64,000 nucleotides of DNA from Actinopolymorpha rutila. GTDB taxonomy: Bacteria > Actinomycetota > Actinomycetes > Propionibacteriales > Actinopolymorphaceae. The stretch lies in the NCBI RefSeq assembly GCF_013407855.1, contig NZ_JACBZH010000001.1, positions 4,216,001-4,280,000 of the forward strand. The letters run 5' to 3'. Positions 18,619 through 27,648 of the stretch are shown one piece after another (the stretch's first letter is position 1; each line of letters begins with the position of its first letter). A program made the position numbers and the translations under genes. The notes beneath the pieces are model-generated. The model worked only from the letters and a program-made list of their open reading frames with translations, was not told the DNA's origin and did not search any database.

Positions 18619-19863
18619 TCAGTGCAGCGAGTCGGCATAGGAGTGCGGCGGCAGCAGGTCGAGGCCGTCGGGGTTGTTCAGGTGACCGGGGCCGCTTCCG
18701 GGCGCTCCATTGTGTCCGTACTGCCAGACGATCCGGTTCTTCTTCGGGTCGACGACGATGACACGGTCGTTCGCGTCGTCGTTGAGGATGATGTCGCCGT
18801 TCGGCAGTGGGAGCGCGAGGGACGGCTTGGACAGCCCGCGTGCACCTGCATGGCGGAAGCGCCAGAGCACCTTGCCCGACTTGTCGAACAGCAGCACCTG
18901 GCCCGGGTCGGAGTAGTCGACAGTGAGGTAGGCGTTCGGCCCGTAGCGGTTGGTGTCGGAAGGGTAGGTCACGCCGCGTGGGTGGGTCGACCAGAAGACG
19001 TGCCCGTGCTGGTCGACCTCGTCCACCCAGTCACCGTTGATCTCGGTGACGAGGAAGTGGCCGTTACCCAGCGGGAACATCCCGTTCGGACTGCCGTACT
19101 GCCGGGGCGGGTTGTGCACACAACTCCCCGGCAGGCCTGCATGCCAGAGCACTCCGCTGCTGCGCGGGGGCATCTCGAGGATCCGGCAGTTCATGATGTC
19201 GGCCACGACGACGTTCCCCGAGCGCAGCATCATCGCGTCGTCGGGGTGGTGCAGGCGTGACGTTCCGCCGCCGGGTGTGTTCAGCCTGCCGTGGCGCCAC
19301 ACGATCCTGTGCCGCGCCACGTCGACGACGGTGACCACCTCGGAGTCCTCCTCGGTGGCGATGATCTGACGGCCGTCCGGAGTGAAGAAGGCGTCGTCGG
19401 GCACCGGGAACTTCTGGCCGGGTGCGAGGTCGCCTTTCCGCGGGAACTGCCAGCGCACTCTGCCCTGCGGGTCGACCACGAGGAGGCGGTTGTTGTCCCG
19501 GTCCGCGATCAGCACCGGCCCGGGAAGCACGCTCGGGTCCGACCCGTGCGCGAGGTGGCCGGCACCGGCGCGCGACACACGAAGCAGCGGGAGGGCCGTG
19601 GTGGGCGAGGCCTTCGCCCGTGTTGGCGAGGGTGAGGGCGTTGCCCGCGCTCCCCGGGCTGCCCGCGCTGCCTCGCCGACGTTCCTGGACGGGGTGGCCC
19701 GTCGCCCTGGCGGTGAGTGCGTGGTGGCGGACTCGGCGGCCGAACAGGCTCCCAGTGCCGCAAGGAGAGCGACCGTACATCCGAGTGCCGCCACACGGCG
19801 TGGGACCGCGCCCCCAGCCGCCGCACCACGGCGCAATGACCCCATCATGGCCACATCGTTCAC
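18619..19863 (-). CDS. Lipoprotein with PQQ/arylsulfotransferase-like beta-propeller
   Basis: A 414-residue exported lipoprotein. A hydrophobic signal ends in LLAALGAC with Cys40 as the acylation site, followed by a Pro/Ser/Arg-rich linker to about residue 100. The rest repeats the blade pattern VLIADRDNNRLLVVDPQGRV RWQF and IVWQYGHNG, as in PQQ-like and arylsulfotransferase-type propellers. GTG 19863 is supported by AGGA with a six-base gap. No catalytic histidine could be assigned, so an extracellular binding or scaffold role is possible. It is divergent from a Kelch lipoprotein gene. Confidence 0.7.
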   Translation of the reverse strand: MNDVAMMGSLRRGAAAGGAVPRRVAALGCTVALLAALGACSAAESATTHSPPGRRATPSRNVGEAARAARGARATPSPSPTRAKASPTTALPLLRVSRAGAGHLAHGSDPSVLPGPVLIADRDNNRLLVVDPQGRVRWQFPRKGDLAPGQKFPVPDDAFFTPDGRQIIATEEDSEVVTVVDVARHRIVWRHGRLNTPGGGTSRLHHPDDAMMLRSGNVVVADIMNCRILEMPPRSSGVLWHAGLPGSCVHNPPRQYGSPNGMFPLGNGHFLVTEINGDWVDEVDQHGHVFWSTHPRGVTYPSDTNRYGPNAYLTVDYSDPGQVLLFDKSGKVLWRFRHAGARGLSKPSLALPLPNGDIILNDDANDRVIVVDPKKNRIVWQYGHNGAPGSGPGHLNNPDGLDLLPPHSYADSLH

Positions 19864-20033
19864 CTGTTTCCTGGGTGGCTTCGCGTGGGGTCGTCGTCAC
19901 CTCTGCCGAGGACCCCCGACGCTTCGATCGTCCGGGTTGGCGACGACACGTGTGAGATGTCGGATTCCGTGGTGGGTGGTCCCCGCGCCGCCCCGCCCGG
20001 GGGTCGCGGGGCTTATGGCCATACCGTTGGCGC

Positions 20034-21086
20034 GTGCGTAAGGCGACGAGCCTGGTGCTGACCGCGGCAGTTCTGGTGGCCGGCGCTGGGTGCGCTTCAT
20101 CGACGAGGGCGGCCAACGTCCCCTCGCCGACGTCAGCATCGCCGTCGTCAATCAGGGCGACGTCGACCCGATCGCCGAGCAACGTCCCGCACCCGCCGGC
20201 GCCGTCCTCGCCCGCGCGGCTGGTTGCCCGCAGGGTTGGCTGGCGGTTGCCGCATGCCGTTTCCCGCCCGGTGGCGGTGGCCCTGGGAAACCGCTGCCTG
20301 CTGTTGGGTGGGCTGGCCCCAGGTGATGTCTCCACCGCGGCCGTGACCTCCCTCGACCCGCCCACCAGGGCCATCCGGCCGGCGGGACAGCTGGCGGCGG
20401 CGGTGCACGACGCGGCGGGTGCCGTGATCCACGGGAAGGGGTTCGTGTTCGGCGGAGGCGCCGGCTCCAGCGTGTCGACCGTCCAGGTCTGGAGCGGCGG
20501 CTCGACCCACATAGCCGGACACCTGCCCAGCCCCCGCTCGGATGCGGCCGCGGCGACGTCCGGCGGTACGGCGTACGTGCTCGGCGGTTATGACGGCCGG
20601 CAGCTGACAGCGAGCGTGCTGGCCACCGCAGACGGCGCCAGGTTCGGCACCGCGGGTCGGCTCGCCCAGCCCGTCCGCTACCCCGCGGTCACCGCCCTGC
20701 GGGGGCAGCTGTGGGTGGCGGGAGGACTGCTCGGCGCCACCGAGAGCAACGCCGGGGCGCAGACCAGCGACGTGCAACGCTTCGACCCGGCCACCGGACA
20801 CTCCAGCGTGGTGGCTCACCTTCCGGTCCGCTTGGCGCACGCCGCCGCGTTTGTCGAAGGTGGGCAGCTCTACGTGGCCGGCGGCAAGGTGAACGGGACT
20901 CCGCAGACGTCGATCTACCGGATCGACCCGAGCAACGGCAAGGTCACCGTGGCCGGGAAGCTGCCCGGACCGCGCGCCGACGCCGGGGTGTGCACTGCCA
21001 ATGGCACCACGTGGCTGCTCGGTGGAGAACTGGGCGGTGCAAGCGCCTTGCTTGACACCGTGGTGAAAGTGTCAATCCGGCGTTGA
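20034..21086 (+). CDS. Kelch-repeat lipoprotein
   Basis: A 350-residue lipoprotein with signal MRKATSLVLTAAVLVAGAGC and Cys20 as the lipid site. A Ser/Pro/Thr-rich linker runs to about residue 65. It is followed by Kelch-type blades with the double-glycine hallmark, for example AYVLGGYDGRQLTASV, LWVAGGLLGATE and LYVAGGKVNGTPQTSIYRID. Kelch propellers mediate binding; no enzyme motif is visible. It is divergent from the other propeller lipoprotein (18619-19863), and both may act at the cell surface. Confidence 0.78.
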   Translation: MRKATSLVLTAAVLVAGAGCASSTRAANVPSPTSASPSSIRATSTRSPSNVPHPPAPSSPARLVARRVGWRLPHAVSRPVAVALGNRCLLLGGLAPGDVSTAAVTSLDPPTRAIRPAGQLAAAVHDAAGAVIHGKGFVFGGGAGSSVSTVQVWSGGSTHIAGHLPSPRSDAAAATSGGTAYVLGGYDGRQLTASVLATADGARFGTAGRLAQPVRYPAVTALRGQLWVAGGLLGATESNAGAQTSDVQRFDPATGHSSVVAHLPVRLAHAAAFVEGGQLYVAGGKVNGTPQTSIYRIDPSNGKVTVAGKLPGPRADAGVCTANGTTWLLGGELGGASALLDTVVKVSIRR

Positions 21087-21283
21087 TAGCCGAACCGGAC
21101 CTCGGGAACGGCTTCCGAGTCCCAACCCGCTCCACCCCGCCGGACTGGTCCCCGGACTGGAATGCCGCCGTACGGCCGTAGCTGAGGTGCATCGACGGGC
21201 ACGTGCTGTTGGCCCCTCCGAGACGCTTGGTGTGGTCGACGACTGGCCGGGAGGTGGCGAGCACGTCCTGGTGCCCTGAGCCA

Positions 21284-22027
21284 TCAAAGCGGGGGCCGCA
21301 GGACGTAGCCGACACCGCGGACGGTGTGGATCAGCGGCTCAGCACCGCCATCGATCTTGCGGCGGAGGTAGGAGATGTAGAGCTCGACGACGTTGGCCGT
21401 GCCGCCGAAGTCGTAGTTCCAGACGCGGTCCAGGATCTGCGCTTTGGACAGCACCGTGCGCGCGTTGAGCATCAGGAACCGCAGCAGCTCGAACTCCGTC
21501 GGGGTCAGCTCGATCAGCCGGTCACCGCGGCGGACCTCGCGGGAGTCCTCCTCGAGCATCAGGTCGGCGACCCGCAGGCAGGCGCCGCGCGGGACTGTGA
21601 TGGCCGCGCGGCGCATCACCGCACGCAGCCGGGCAATCAGTTCCTCCAGGCTGAACGGCTTGGTGACGTAGTCGTCACCACCGATGGTGAGCCCGCGAAT
21701 GCGATCTTCGGTAGCGTCGCGTGCAGTGAGGAAGACGACCGGCGCGTCCACCCCTTTGGCGCGAAGTGCCGCGAACAACGCGAAACCGTCGGTGCCGGGC
21801 AGCATCACGTCCAGCACGATCGCGGACGGCTCGAAGTCGAGCGCCTTGGCCACCGCATCCTCGGCGGAGCAGGCAACCACGGCGTGCCATCCCTCAAGGC
21901 GCAGCGCGGAGGCAATCATCTCCGCGAGGTAGCGCTCGTCGTCGACGATCAACACCCGGACCGGCAGCTCCGCCACGACTCGTCCATCTTTGCCGCCGCG
22001 TTCGCACAATGGACGCGTAGTCGTCAT
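21284..22027 (-). CDS. OmpR/PhoB-family response regulator
   Basis: A 247-residue response regulator. The receiver has the acidic pair in VLIVDDE (Asp29-Asp30), phosphoacceptor Asp73 in IVLDVMLPG, and the conserved Lys in DDYVTKPF. The winged-helix DNA-binding domain ends with YISYLRRKID and the HTVRGVGYVLR signature. Its own start is placed at ATG 22027, which lies three bases after a 40-bp operator-like element, implying a leaderless transcript. It follows the histidine kinase gene on the same strand, so it may be driven both by readthrough and by its own promoter. It probably regulates itself and the 26444-27310 gene, which carries the same element. Confidence 0.88.
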   Translation of the reverse strand: MTTTRPLCERGGKDGRVVAELPVRVLIVDDERYLAEMIASALRLEGWHAVVACSAEDAVAKALDFEPSAIVLDVMLPGTDGFALFAALRAKGVDAPVVFLTARDATEDRIRGLTIGGDDYVTKPFSLEELIARLRAVMRRAAITVPRGACLRVADLMLEEDSREVRRGDRLIELTPTEFELLRFLMLNARTVLSKAQILDRVWNYDFGGTANVVELYISYLRRKIDGGAEPLIHTVRGVGYVLRPPL

Positions 22028-22030
22028 CCA

Positions 22031-22070
22031 GCCAGCCTGTAGGAAGAAACCTGCACACAACCTGACAGGT
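22031..22070 (-). promoter_or_regulatory. Direct-repeat operator/promoter of response regulator gene (copy 1)
   Basis: On the minus strand it reads TGTCAGGTTGTGTGCAGG and onward: CAGGTT-N5-CAGGTT, an 11-bp period typical of OmpR-family binding. A -10-like TACAGG follows about nine bases before the ATG at 22027. It is 38/40 identical to 27315-27354. It begins exactly at the histidine kinase stop codon. Confidence 0.65.
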
Positions 22071-23392
22071 CACGTCCCCGGCAGGTCGATCACGAAGCGG
22101 CCGTTGCCGCACGGTTCCGCGCGGACCACTCCGCCGACGGAATGGGCCAGCCGGCGAGCCAGGGCCAGCCCGAGGCCGGCGCCTTCCCCGGCCGAGGTGT
22201 ACCCAGGAGAGAAGACGAGTTCGGCGTCCTCGGCTCGTACGCCGTCACCATCATCTTCGACGACGAGGTGCACCCGCGGATGCACAGTACGGGCCTCGAC
22301 CGTTACGGCAGTGCGCGCGTGGCGAACGGCATTGTCGACGAGGGGTGCCAGGGCCGCCACGACGACAGCCTGCGGCGCGGCGAGAGGCACCGGCGAGGTG
22401 CCCGGCACCATGGTGATCGTGACACCCTCCCTTCCTGTTACGCGGTGGCGCACCTCGTCCAGGACGGCCGCGGCGGTGGTGGAGGTCCGGTCCTCCGCGT
22501 GTGCCGATCTCGCGACGGTCAGGATCGTCGAGATCGACTGGTTCATCTGCTCGGTGGCCCTCACCACGGCGAGCAGGGCTGCTCGTGTCGGGTCGGGAAC
22601 GTTTGGGTCGAGCAGGGCGAGTTCGGCTTCGGAACGGATCGCGGTGAGCGGGGTGCGCAACTCGTGGGCCACCTCATCGGTCAGCCGGCGTTCGGTGACG
22701 ATCGCCCGGGAGATCCGGTCCAGCATCCGGTCGAGCGTCTGGGCGAGCTCTGTCAGCTCCTCCCGGGGTGGCCCAAGCGCGAAGCGGCCGGACAGGTCGT
22801 GTTCACGCCAGTCGTCGGCTCGTCGCGCCATCTGGCGTACCTGGCGAAGGGAGTACCGCGCCGCCGCCCAGGACGCGGTACCGGCCGCCACGACGATGAG
22901 CCCGCCCAAGGTGAGCGACAACCACAGGCCGCGCCGCTCTGACGACTCGTAGGGAGCGAGGTCGACGCCGGCGACCACCACGGCCGCGACGGGACCGCGG
23001 CCCCGGCTGCGCGCGGGAAGCGCCAGCAGGCGGTACCGGCCGGAGACAACCTGGGAGGCTTCGCGGGAGGTCCGGCTCAGCGATGCCACTGCACGCGCGA
23101 GACCAGGAGAAGGTGCATGGCCGTCTATCCGGTTGCCACGCAGGTCGTAGATCCAGAGGTTCTGATCAAGGGAGTCGGCCGGAACGTCGAGCACCCGTGG
23201 GTGCTCGGGCGTGCCGCGCACCGTTGTCACTGCTGCGTCCGCCCGGTCGCGCAGGGCGTTGATCGACTCGGTACGTGTGACGTGAGCGAGCAGGACCTGG
23301 ACACCGACCACAAGCACGCCCACCACGACCAAGGCGGCGACCGTGGTCGTAGCGACCAGGCGCGCCCTGAGTGTGAGATGACCTATCGCCAC
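22070..23392 (-). CDS. Sensor histidine kinase
   Basis: A 440-residue membrane kinase with an N-terminal helix (about residues 10-32), an extracytoplasmic sensor of about 120 residues, a second helix (about 152-175) and a HAMP-like linker. The HisKA domain has phosphoacceptor His243 in DEVAHELRTPLTAIRSEAEL. The HATPase domain has LVDNAVRHA (N box), EDDGDGV (G1) and GAGLGLALARRLA (G2). The GTG start overlaps the stop of the upstream response regulator by ten bases, so those two genes form a coupled pair. The downstream regulator at 21284-22027 may be a second target. Confidence 0.9.
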   Translation of the reverse strand: MAIGHLTLRARLVATTTVAALVVVGVLVVGVQVLLAHVTRTESINALRDRADAAVTTVRGTPEHPRVLDVPADSLDQNLWIYDLRGNRIDGHAPSPGLARAVASLSRTSREASQVVSGRYRLLALPARSRGRGPVAAVVVAGVDLAPYESSERRGLWLSLTLGGLIVVAAGTASWAAARYSLRQVRQMARRADDWREHDLSGRFALGPPREELTELAQTLDRMLDRISRAIVTERRLTDEVAHELRTPLTAIRSEAELALLDPNVPDPTRAALLAVVRATEQMNQSISTILTVARSAHAEDRTSTTAAAVLDEVRHRVTGREGVTITMVPGTSPVPLAAPQAVVVAALAPLVDNAVRHARTAVTVEARTVHPRVHLVVEDDGDGVRAEDAELVFSPGYTSAGEGAGLGLALARRLAHSVGGVVRAEPCGNGRFVIDLPGT

Positions 23393-24120
23393 GTGTAGCC
23401 GACACCCCGCCGTGTCTCCAGCGAATGCGGGGCGCCGAGTTCCTCGACCTTGCGCCGAAGCCGGCGGATGTAGGAGTCCAGGGTGTTGTCGTTGACGACA
23501 GCGCCCATCGGCCAGCCCGCCGCGACCAGGGCGTGACGCCGGACGACCTGACCGGCACTGCCGACGAGTTTGGCGAGGATGCGAAACTCCGTCGGCGTGA
23601 GTGGAAGGGTCCGGTCGCCGAACGTCACAGCGTGCCGCGAGGAGTCCAGCCGAAGCACCTGCTGAGGCTCCATGGTCTGGACGTGCCTGCGGCCGAGTGC
23701 CGAGATCCGCGCCAGCAACTCGGGAAGCTCGAACGGTTTCGTCAGATAGTCATCGGCGCCCGCCTCGAAGCCGGCGACCTTGTCATGGATGGCGTCCAGA
23801 GCGGTCAGCATCAACGCCGGCGCGGACACGCCGTTGGCCCGCAACGCCAGGCACACGTCGCGGCCGTCGGAGTCCGGAAGCCCGATGTCGATGATCATCA
23901 CATCCGGCGACGCGCCGGGAAACACCCGCAAAGCCTCGCCTCCGTCGTGGGCGATCACGACGTTATGCCCGGCAGACCGGATCGCGCGAGCCAGCACGGA
24001 GCGTAACGCGGCGTCGTCCTCACAGACCGCTACTGTCGACACGGCGGTCACCATAGCCGTGCTTCCTACGTCGGGTGCCTCGCACCGGCCGCCCCGGGTT
24101 CCCCTGCCAGGCGTGGTCAT
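23383..24120 (-). CDS. OmpR/PhoB-family response regulator (kinase partner)
   Basis: A 245-residue regulator with the acidic pair in VAVCEDDAAL, phosphoacceptor Asp in MIIDIGLPD and Lys in DDYLTKPFELPEL. Its winged-helix output domain ends SYIRRLRRKVEELG and RRGVGYTWR. The N-terminus is uncertain: ATG 24120 is used, but ATG 24054 lies closer to the start of the receiver fold. The last codons overlap the histidine kinase start. A TACTAC-N7-GTAGTA palindrome lies 39 bases upstream, suggesting a BlaI/MecI-type repressor controls the pair. Confidence 0.85.
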   Translation of the reverse strand: MTTPGRGTRGGRCEAPDVGSTAMVTAVSTVAVCEDDAALRSVLARAIRSAGHNVVIAHDGGEALRVFPGASPDVMIIDIGLPDSDGRDVCLALRANGVSAPALMLTALDAIHDKVAGFEAGADDYLTKPFELPELLARISALGRRHVQTMEPQQVLRLDSSRHAVTFGDRTLPLTPTEFRILAKLVGSAGQVVRRHALVAAGWPMGAVVNDNTLDSYIRRLRRKVEELGAPHSLETRRGVGYTWR

Positions 24121-24158
24121 GTCGTCACCCACACCAGACTTAGGGGCGCCCAAACATC

Positions 24159-24177
24159 TACTACCATCATCGTAGTA
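24159..24177. promoter_or_regulatory. BlaI-type operator TACTAC-N7-GTAGTA (copy 1)
   Basis: A perfect 6-bp-arm palindrome in front of the response regulator/kinase pair. It has the same arms and spacer length as 27649-27667. It resembles the TACTAC/GTAGTA operators known for BlaI/MecI repressors. No blaI gene is present in the window. Confidence 0.6.
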
Positions 24178-24327
24178 TTAGACAGCCGGAGGCATGCCGC
24201 CACATACGCGCTTGGTCGACGAGAGGTCGCCGACCGGGATGAGGTGCGCGGCCGCCTCAGAAGCGAGGTGGGATGAACCTCCTGGATCCGCACAGCCTGT
24301 TGGCGACCCTGGGCGCCCTGACGCGTG

Positions 24328-26370
24328 TCAACGTGAGGTTGGCGGGGACCACCGCGCGACGCGCCGGACCGCCTTCTTCACCAGTTCCGCCTGCTCCTCC
24401 GGCAGTTTTCCCAGCAGCCAGTAGGCGCGGCGGCGCAGCCGCCGGCCTTCGGTGAGCCGTACGAGTAGCCGGCGCGGGAGGGCGCGGTAGCCGATGCCGT
24501 GTACGGCCACGATCCGCCCCTCGCGAACGACCGCCACGCCGATCTGGGCGGCAGGCCGCCGGCCGGAGGAGTCGGTGCGCAGGGCGAGCGGGTGCCGGCC
24601 CGTTGGCAGCTCGGGTACGTCATCCAGCGCCAGCACCGCCGACTGCGCCGGCACGATCCGGCCCGGCAGTGTGTGCGCGGAGCCGGCGCGCCCGACGACC
24701 ACCTCGACGTCGTGCTGCCCTGCTCCCGGGCCGGTGCGTACCGGCAGTGACAGTTTCAGGTGGGACCCGCTGACGTGCAGTGGGCCGACCCCCAGCGAGG
24801 CGACCGCGCCGGCGAGTGCCTGGTCCCGGTCGTCCACCCGGAGGGTCAGCTGCCCGACCGGAAGTGTGCGCTGGGGGACGACGATCCGGGCTGGGTTACC
24901 GACAAGGGCGGGGACCACGGACTCGTCCCGCCGCTGGCGGCCGTCCAGTGTGATCCGCAGCGGACGGCCGAGGCCGAGGATCTGCGCTGACACCCACAGC
25001 TCGTAACGGCCGCCGGCCAACGGCGCGCCACCGGCCAGCCGGTCCGGATCGAGGGTGAACTCTCCCGTGCCGACCACCTGGTAGCGCGGCTGCGGGCCGT
25101 CGTGGGAGAGAGGCTCCAGCGAGCCCCGCAGGGGCTCGCTGGCGTACCACCAGGTGTCGGTCTCGCGATGGTGGGCACGTACCTCACCGGTCACGTGCTC
25201 GCACGGGTCGCCGACGTCCCACCCGTCAGGGAGGGTGGGCAGACCGGCGGTGAGCTCGTCGTCGAGGTGATACCTTCCGGCGCGTTCGGTTACCACGACC
25301 GGGCGCCCGTCGGTGTGCACCAGACCGACACGCAGGCCAACTCGGAACGCACCATCGTGCCAGCCCGCCGACTCCACCGACACCTCGGCGCGCACGTTCT
25401 CACACCGCTGGGCGAGCTCCCTCAGACCGTCGAGCCGGTCCCGCTGGAGCAACGTGACCCGCAACCGCATGATCGGCGCCAAACCGTCGACCACGCCACC
25501 GGGGCCGGACCCGAAGCGTTCCAGGGCGAGCTTGCGTACCTCCTTGTAGCCCGCGTTGCGGTAGGCCTCGGAGTAGCGGTTGAGCCTCGGCTCCCGCAGC
25601 CGGCCCATCATCTCCACCCGCAAGAAACGCCGGAGCAACCGGTCGCGCACCTCGCCGGGCTCGGTGCCCTCCACGACGGCGTCCATCACCTCGCGCAGGT
25701 TGCCGTAGTAGGCCCGCAGGTTGAGGGCGTTGCCGCTGTTGTTGCCGCCGTCGTCACGCCGGATCCAGAGGTAGCAGACGTAGTCGCCGACGATGGAGAC
25801 CGACTTCGCGCGGGTGTACCCGCGGGCCATGAACAGCTGGTCCTCCAGGCGGACCCTGCCCTCTGGAAACCGGATGTCGTTGCCCAGCAGGAACGAGCGC
25901 CGGAACATCTTGTGCGGAGTGAGGCTCTCGATCAGCGGCGCGTCCGCGACGGTGCACGACGCAATCGTGTGCGCGAAAACGTTGCTGGGACCGGTCATCG
26001 TCCCGCCGACCTTGCCGAGCACGATGTCGGCGCTGTTGCGGGAGCCCAGTGTGTACATGCGTTCCAGGGCTTCCGGCGCGAGTTCGTCGTCCTGGTCCAC
26101 GAACTGCACGTACTCACCACGCGCGAGCTCGACCCCGACGTTGCGCGGCTTGCCGGGCCAGCCGGAGTTCTCCTGGTGGTGCACCCGTACCCGCGGGTGG
26201 GCGGCGGCGAGCGCGTCCAGCCACGCGGGAGAGTCGTCGGTGGAACCGTCGTCCACAAAGACGATCTCGTACTCGTCGGGAGGAAGGCTTTGACCCAGCA
26301 ACGACTCCGCGCACTGCTGGAGGTACGGACCGGGGTTGTAGACGGGTACGACGACACTGGCCTTGATCAT
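24328..26370 (-). CDS. GT2 glycosyltransferase with C-terminal beta-rich domains
   Basis: A 680-residue protein with a GT-A catalytic domain at residues 1 to about 250: SVVVPVYNPGPYLQQCAESLL, the UDP-binding VDDGS (39-43), NSGWPGKPRNVG and the metal-binding VDQDDEL (91-97). A helical region to about 380 is followed by roughly 300 residues rich in beta-strand patterns, resembling the accessory domains of teichoic-acid or capsule polymerase-type GT2 enzymes. ATG 26370 has GGGGGA five bases upstream; the reading frame above it lacks homology. It probably builds a cell-wall or surface glycopolymer in the cytoplasm. A membrane protein gene lies upstream on the same strand. Confidence 0.82.
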   Translation of the reverse strand: MIKASVVVPVYNPGPYLQQCAESLLGQSLPPDEYEIVFVDDGSTDDSPAWLDALAAAHPRVRVHHQENSGWPGKPRNVGVELARGEYVQFVDQDDELAPEALERMYTLGSRNSADIVLGKVGGTMTGPSNVFAHTIASCTVADAPLIESLTPHKMFRRSFLLGNDIRFPEGRVRLEDQLFMARGYTRAKSVSIVGDYVCYLWIRRDDGGNNSGNALNLRAYYGNLREVMDAVVEGTEPGEVRDRLLRRFLRVEMMGRLREPRLNRYSEAYRNAGYKEVRKLALERFGSGPGGVVDGLAPIMRLRVTLLQRDRLDGLRELAQRCENVRAEVSVESAGWHDGAFRVGLRVGLVHTDGRPVVVTERAGRYHLDDELTAGLPTLPDGWDVGDPCEHVTGEVRAHHRETDTWWYASEPLRGSLEPLSHDGPQPRYQVVGTGEFTLDPDRLAGGAPLAGGRYELWVSAQILGLGRPLRITLDGRQRRDESVVPALVGNPARIVVPQRTLPVGQLTLRVDDRDQALAGAVASLGVGPLHVSGSHLKLSLPVRTGPGAGQHDVEVVVGRAGSAHTLPGRIVPAQSAVLALDDVPELPTGRHPLALRTDSSGRRPAAQIGVAVVREGRIVAVHGIGYRALPRRLLVRLTEGRRLRRRAYWLLGKLPEEQAELVKKAVRRVARWSPPTSR

Positions 26371-26443
26371 TGAATCCCCCAGGCTGGTCAGCTCCTCGTG
26401 CCGCCGTGGTGCACACGCGTCGATGAGGTTCCCCGGCTTCTCA

Positions 26444-27310
26444 TCAGGACAAACCGTCTGACTCGGCGAGGTGGCGCCCGTAGCGCTGATCTGACTCATC
26501 GCCCGAGCCGGGATCGGGTGCGTGGTTCTCGGTGCGGTCCACTTTTGTGAGGGACAAGAAGACGACGAGGGCGAGGATGACGGCGAGGAAGATGAAGCTG
26601 GTGCCGGTCGTGCCCAGGCCGAAGCCACCGTTCTTGGCCGGCTGGGACATGCCGTCACCGATCGAGGCGCCGAGTGGGCGGGTGAGGATGTAGGCGGCCC
26701 AGAACGCCAGTACCGCGTTCAGCCGAAGTCCCAGGTGTGCCACCGCGATCAGGGCGATCAGTGCCGCCACGATGCCCACCGTCGGCCAGTACCCCACGCC
26801 GAGCTTCTCGTCGAACAGGTCACCGGCGGAGGTGCCCAGGGCGAAGGTGAACAGGATCGCCAGCCAGTAGAAGGTCTCCCGCCGGCGGGTCACGATCGAG
26901 TGGATGGAGAGTGTGCGCTCGCTGGCGTACCAGACGGCGAACGTGATCGCGAGCAGCACCGCGAACAGGATGGTCGTGACGACGAGGGGTACTCCCAGGT
27001 CGTCGGCCAGTTTGTCGCTGATGAGGGTGCCGACGACGCTGATCAGGACCACCGAGAGCCAGTAGATCCCGGGGACGTAGCGGCGGGCGCGGAACTGGAA
27101 GACCAGGGCGATGATCAGGGCCGCGCTCATGACGTAGGAGGTCTTGTCCAGGCCGAAGCCCAGCGTGTCGTTCATGTAGTCCGCGGCGGTCTCACCGACC
27201 GTCGTACACAGAATCTTGATGATCCAGAAGTACAGCGTCACCTCGGGGACCTTGTTCAACATGGTCCGCAATGGGCTTTCGGTTGGTTCCAGGCGCACCG
27301 CACTCGTCAT
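26444..27310 (-). CDS. COG4705-like four-repeat integral membrane protein
   Basis: A 288-residue membrane protein with about eight to ten helices and a polar C-terminal tail. A short motif recurs four times between helices: GETAADYMNDTLGFG, GTLISDKLADDLGVP, GTSAGDLFDEKLGVG and GASIGDGMSQPAKNGG. Each has a conserved Gly and an Asp, suggesting an internal fourfold duplication. Proteins of this type are annotated as conserved membrane proteins of unknown function; a cation transport role is possible but unproven. ATG 27310 lies four bases after the same 40-bp element found before the response regulator gene, so it is a likely direct target of that regulator. Confidence 0.75.
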   Translation of the reverse strand: MTSAVRLEPTESPLRTMLNKVPEVTLYFWIIKILCTTVGETAADYMNDTLGFGLDKTSYVMSAALIIALVFQFRARRYVPGIYWLSVVLISVVGTLISDKLADDLGVPLVVTTILFAVLLAITFAVWYASERTLSIHSIVTRRRETFYWLAILFTFALGTSAGDLFDEKLGVGYWPTVGIVAALIALIAVAHLGLRLNAVLAFWAAYILTRPLGASIGDGMSQPAKNGGFGLGTTGTSFIFLAVILALVVFLSLTKVDRTENHAPDPGSGDESDQRYGRHLAESDGLS

Positions 27311-27314
27311 ACCG

Positions 27315-27354
27315 GCCAGCCTGTAAGAAGAAGCCTGCACACAACCTGACAGGT
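27315..27354 (-). promoter_or_regulatory. Direct-repeat operator/promoter (copy 2)
   Basis: This 40-bp element matches 22031-22070 at 38 positions. It has the CAGGTT-N5-CAGG direct repeat and a TACAGG -10-like box followed within nine bases by the ATG at 27310. The spacing to the start codon differs by one base from copy 1, supporting a shared, leaderless promoter design. Confidence 0.65.
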
Positions 27355-27394
27355 CGGGGCACGCGTGGGATGTTCGGCGCAGTGAGCGGCGAGC

Positions 27395-27640
27395 TCACGG
27401 GCGGTCGGTCCCGCGCGCGGCCGATTCCCACCGATCCTGTACGGCGTACAGCAGCCCTGCGTGTGGAACGCCCGACGCTGGGAACGTCCGAGCGTAGGCA
27501 GCTTCGGCGATCTCAACCTGGTGCTCGGTGTCTCGTGCGGTTTCCGCGGATGCGGCAAGAGCAACGACCGTGACGGCGGTGACGGCGAGCGCCAGTCCTC
27601 GACGGCGTCGTGGTGGCTCGTCTTCCGAGCAACTTACCCA
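27395..27640 (-). pseudogene. Possible M56/BlaR1-type peptidase C-terminal remnant
   Basis: The minus strand carries SCSEDEPPRRRRGLALAVTA, a hydrophobic helix, and then SAETARDTEHQVEIAEAAYA before a TGA at 27395. The charged-helix-charged pattern with a DTEH...EAAYA tail resembles the C-terminus of M56 peptidases that pair with BlaI repressors. No start codon, zinc-binding HExxH or upstream domain is present. The adjacent BlaI-type operator supports a broken blaI-M56 context. It could alternatively be a small single-helix protein with an unrecognised start. Confidence 0.35.
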
Positions 27641-27648
27641 GGTCGTGC

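Noticed and set aside
25102-26373. 423-codon plus-strand frame
   Set aside because: Antisense to the GT2 glycosyltransferase; high-GC shadow frame with no domain.
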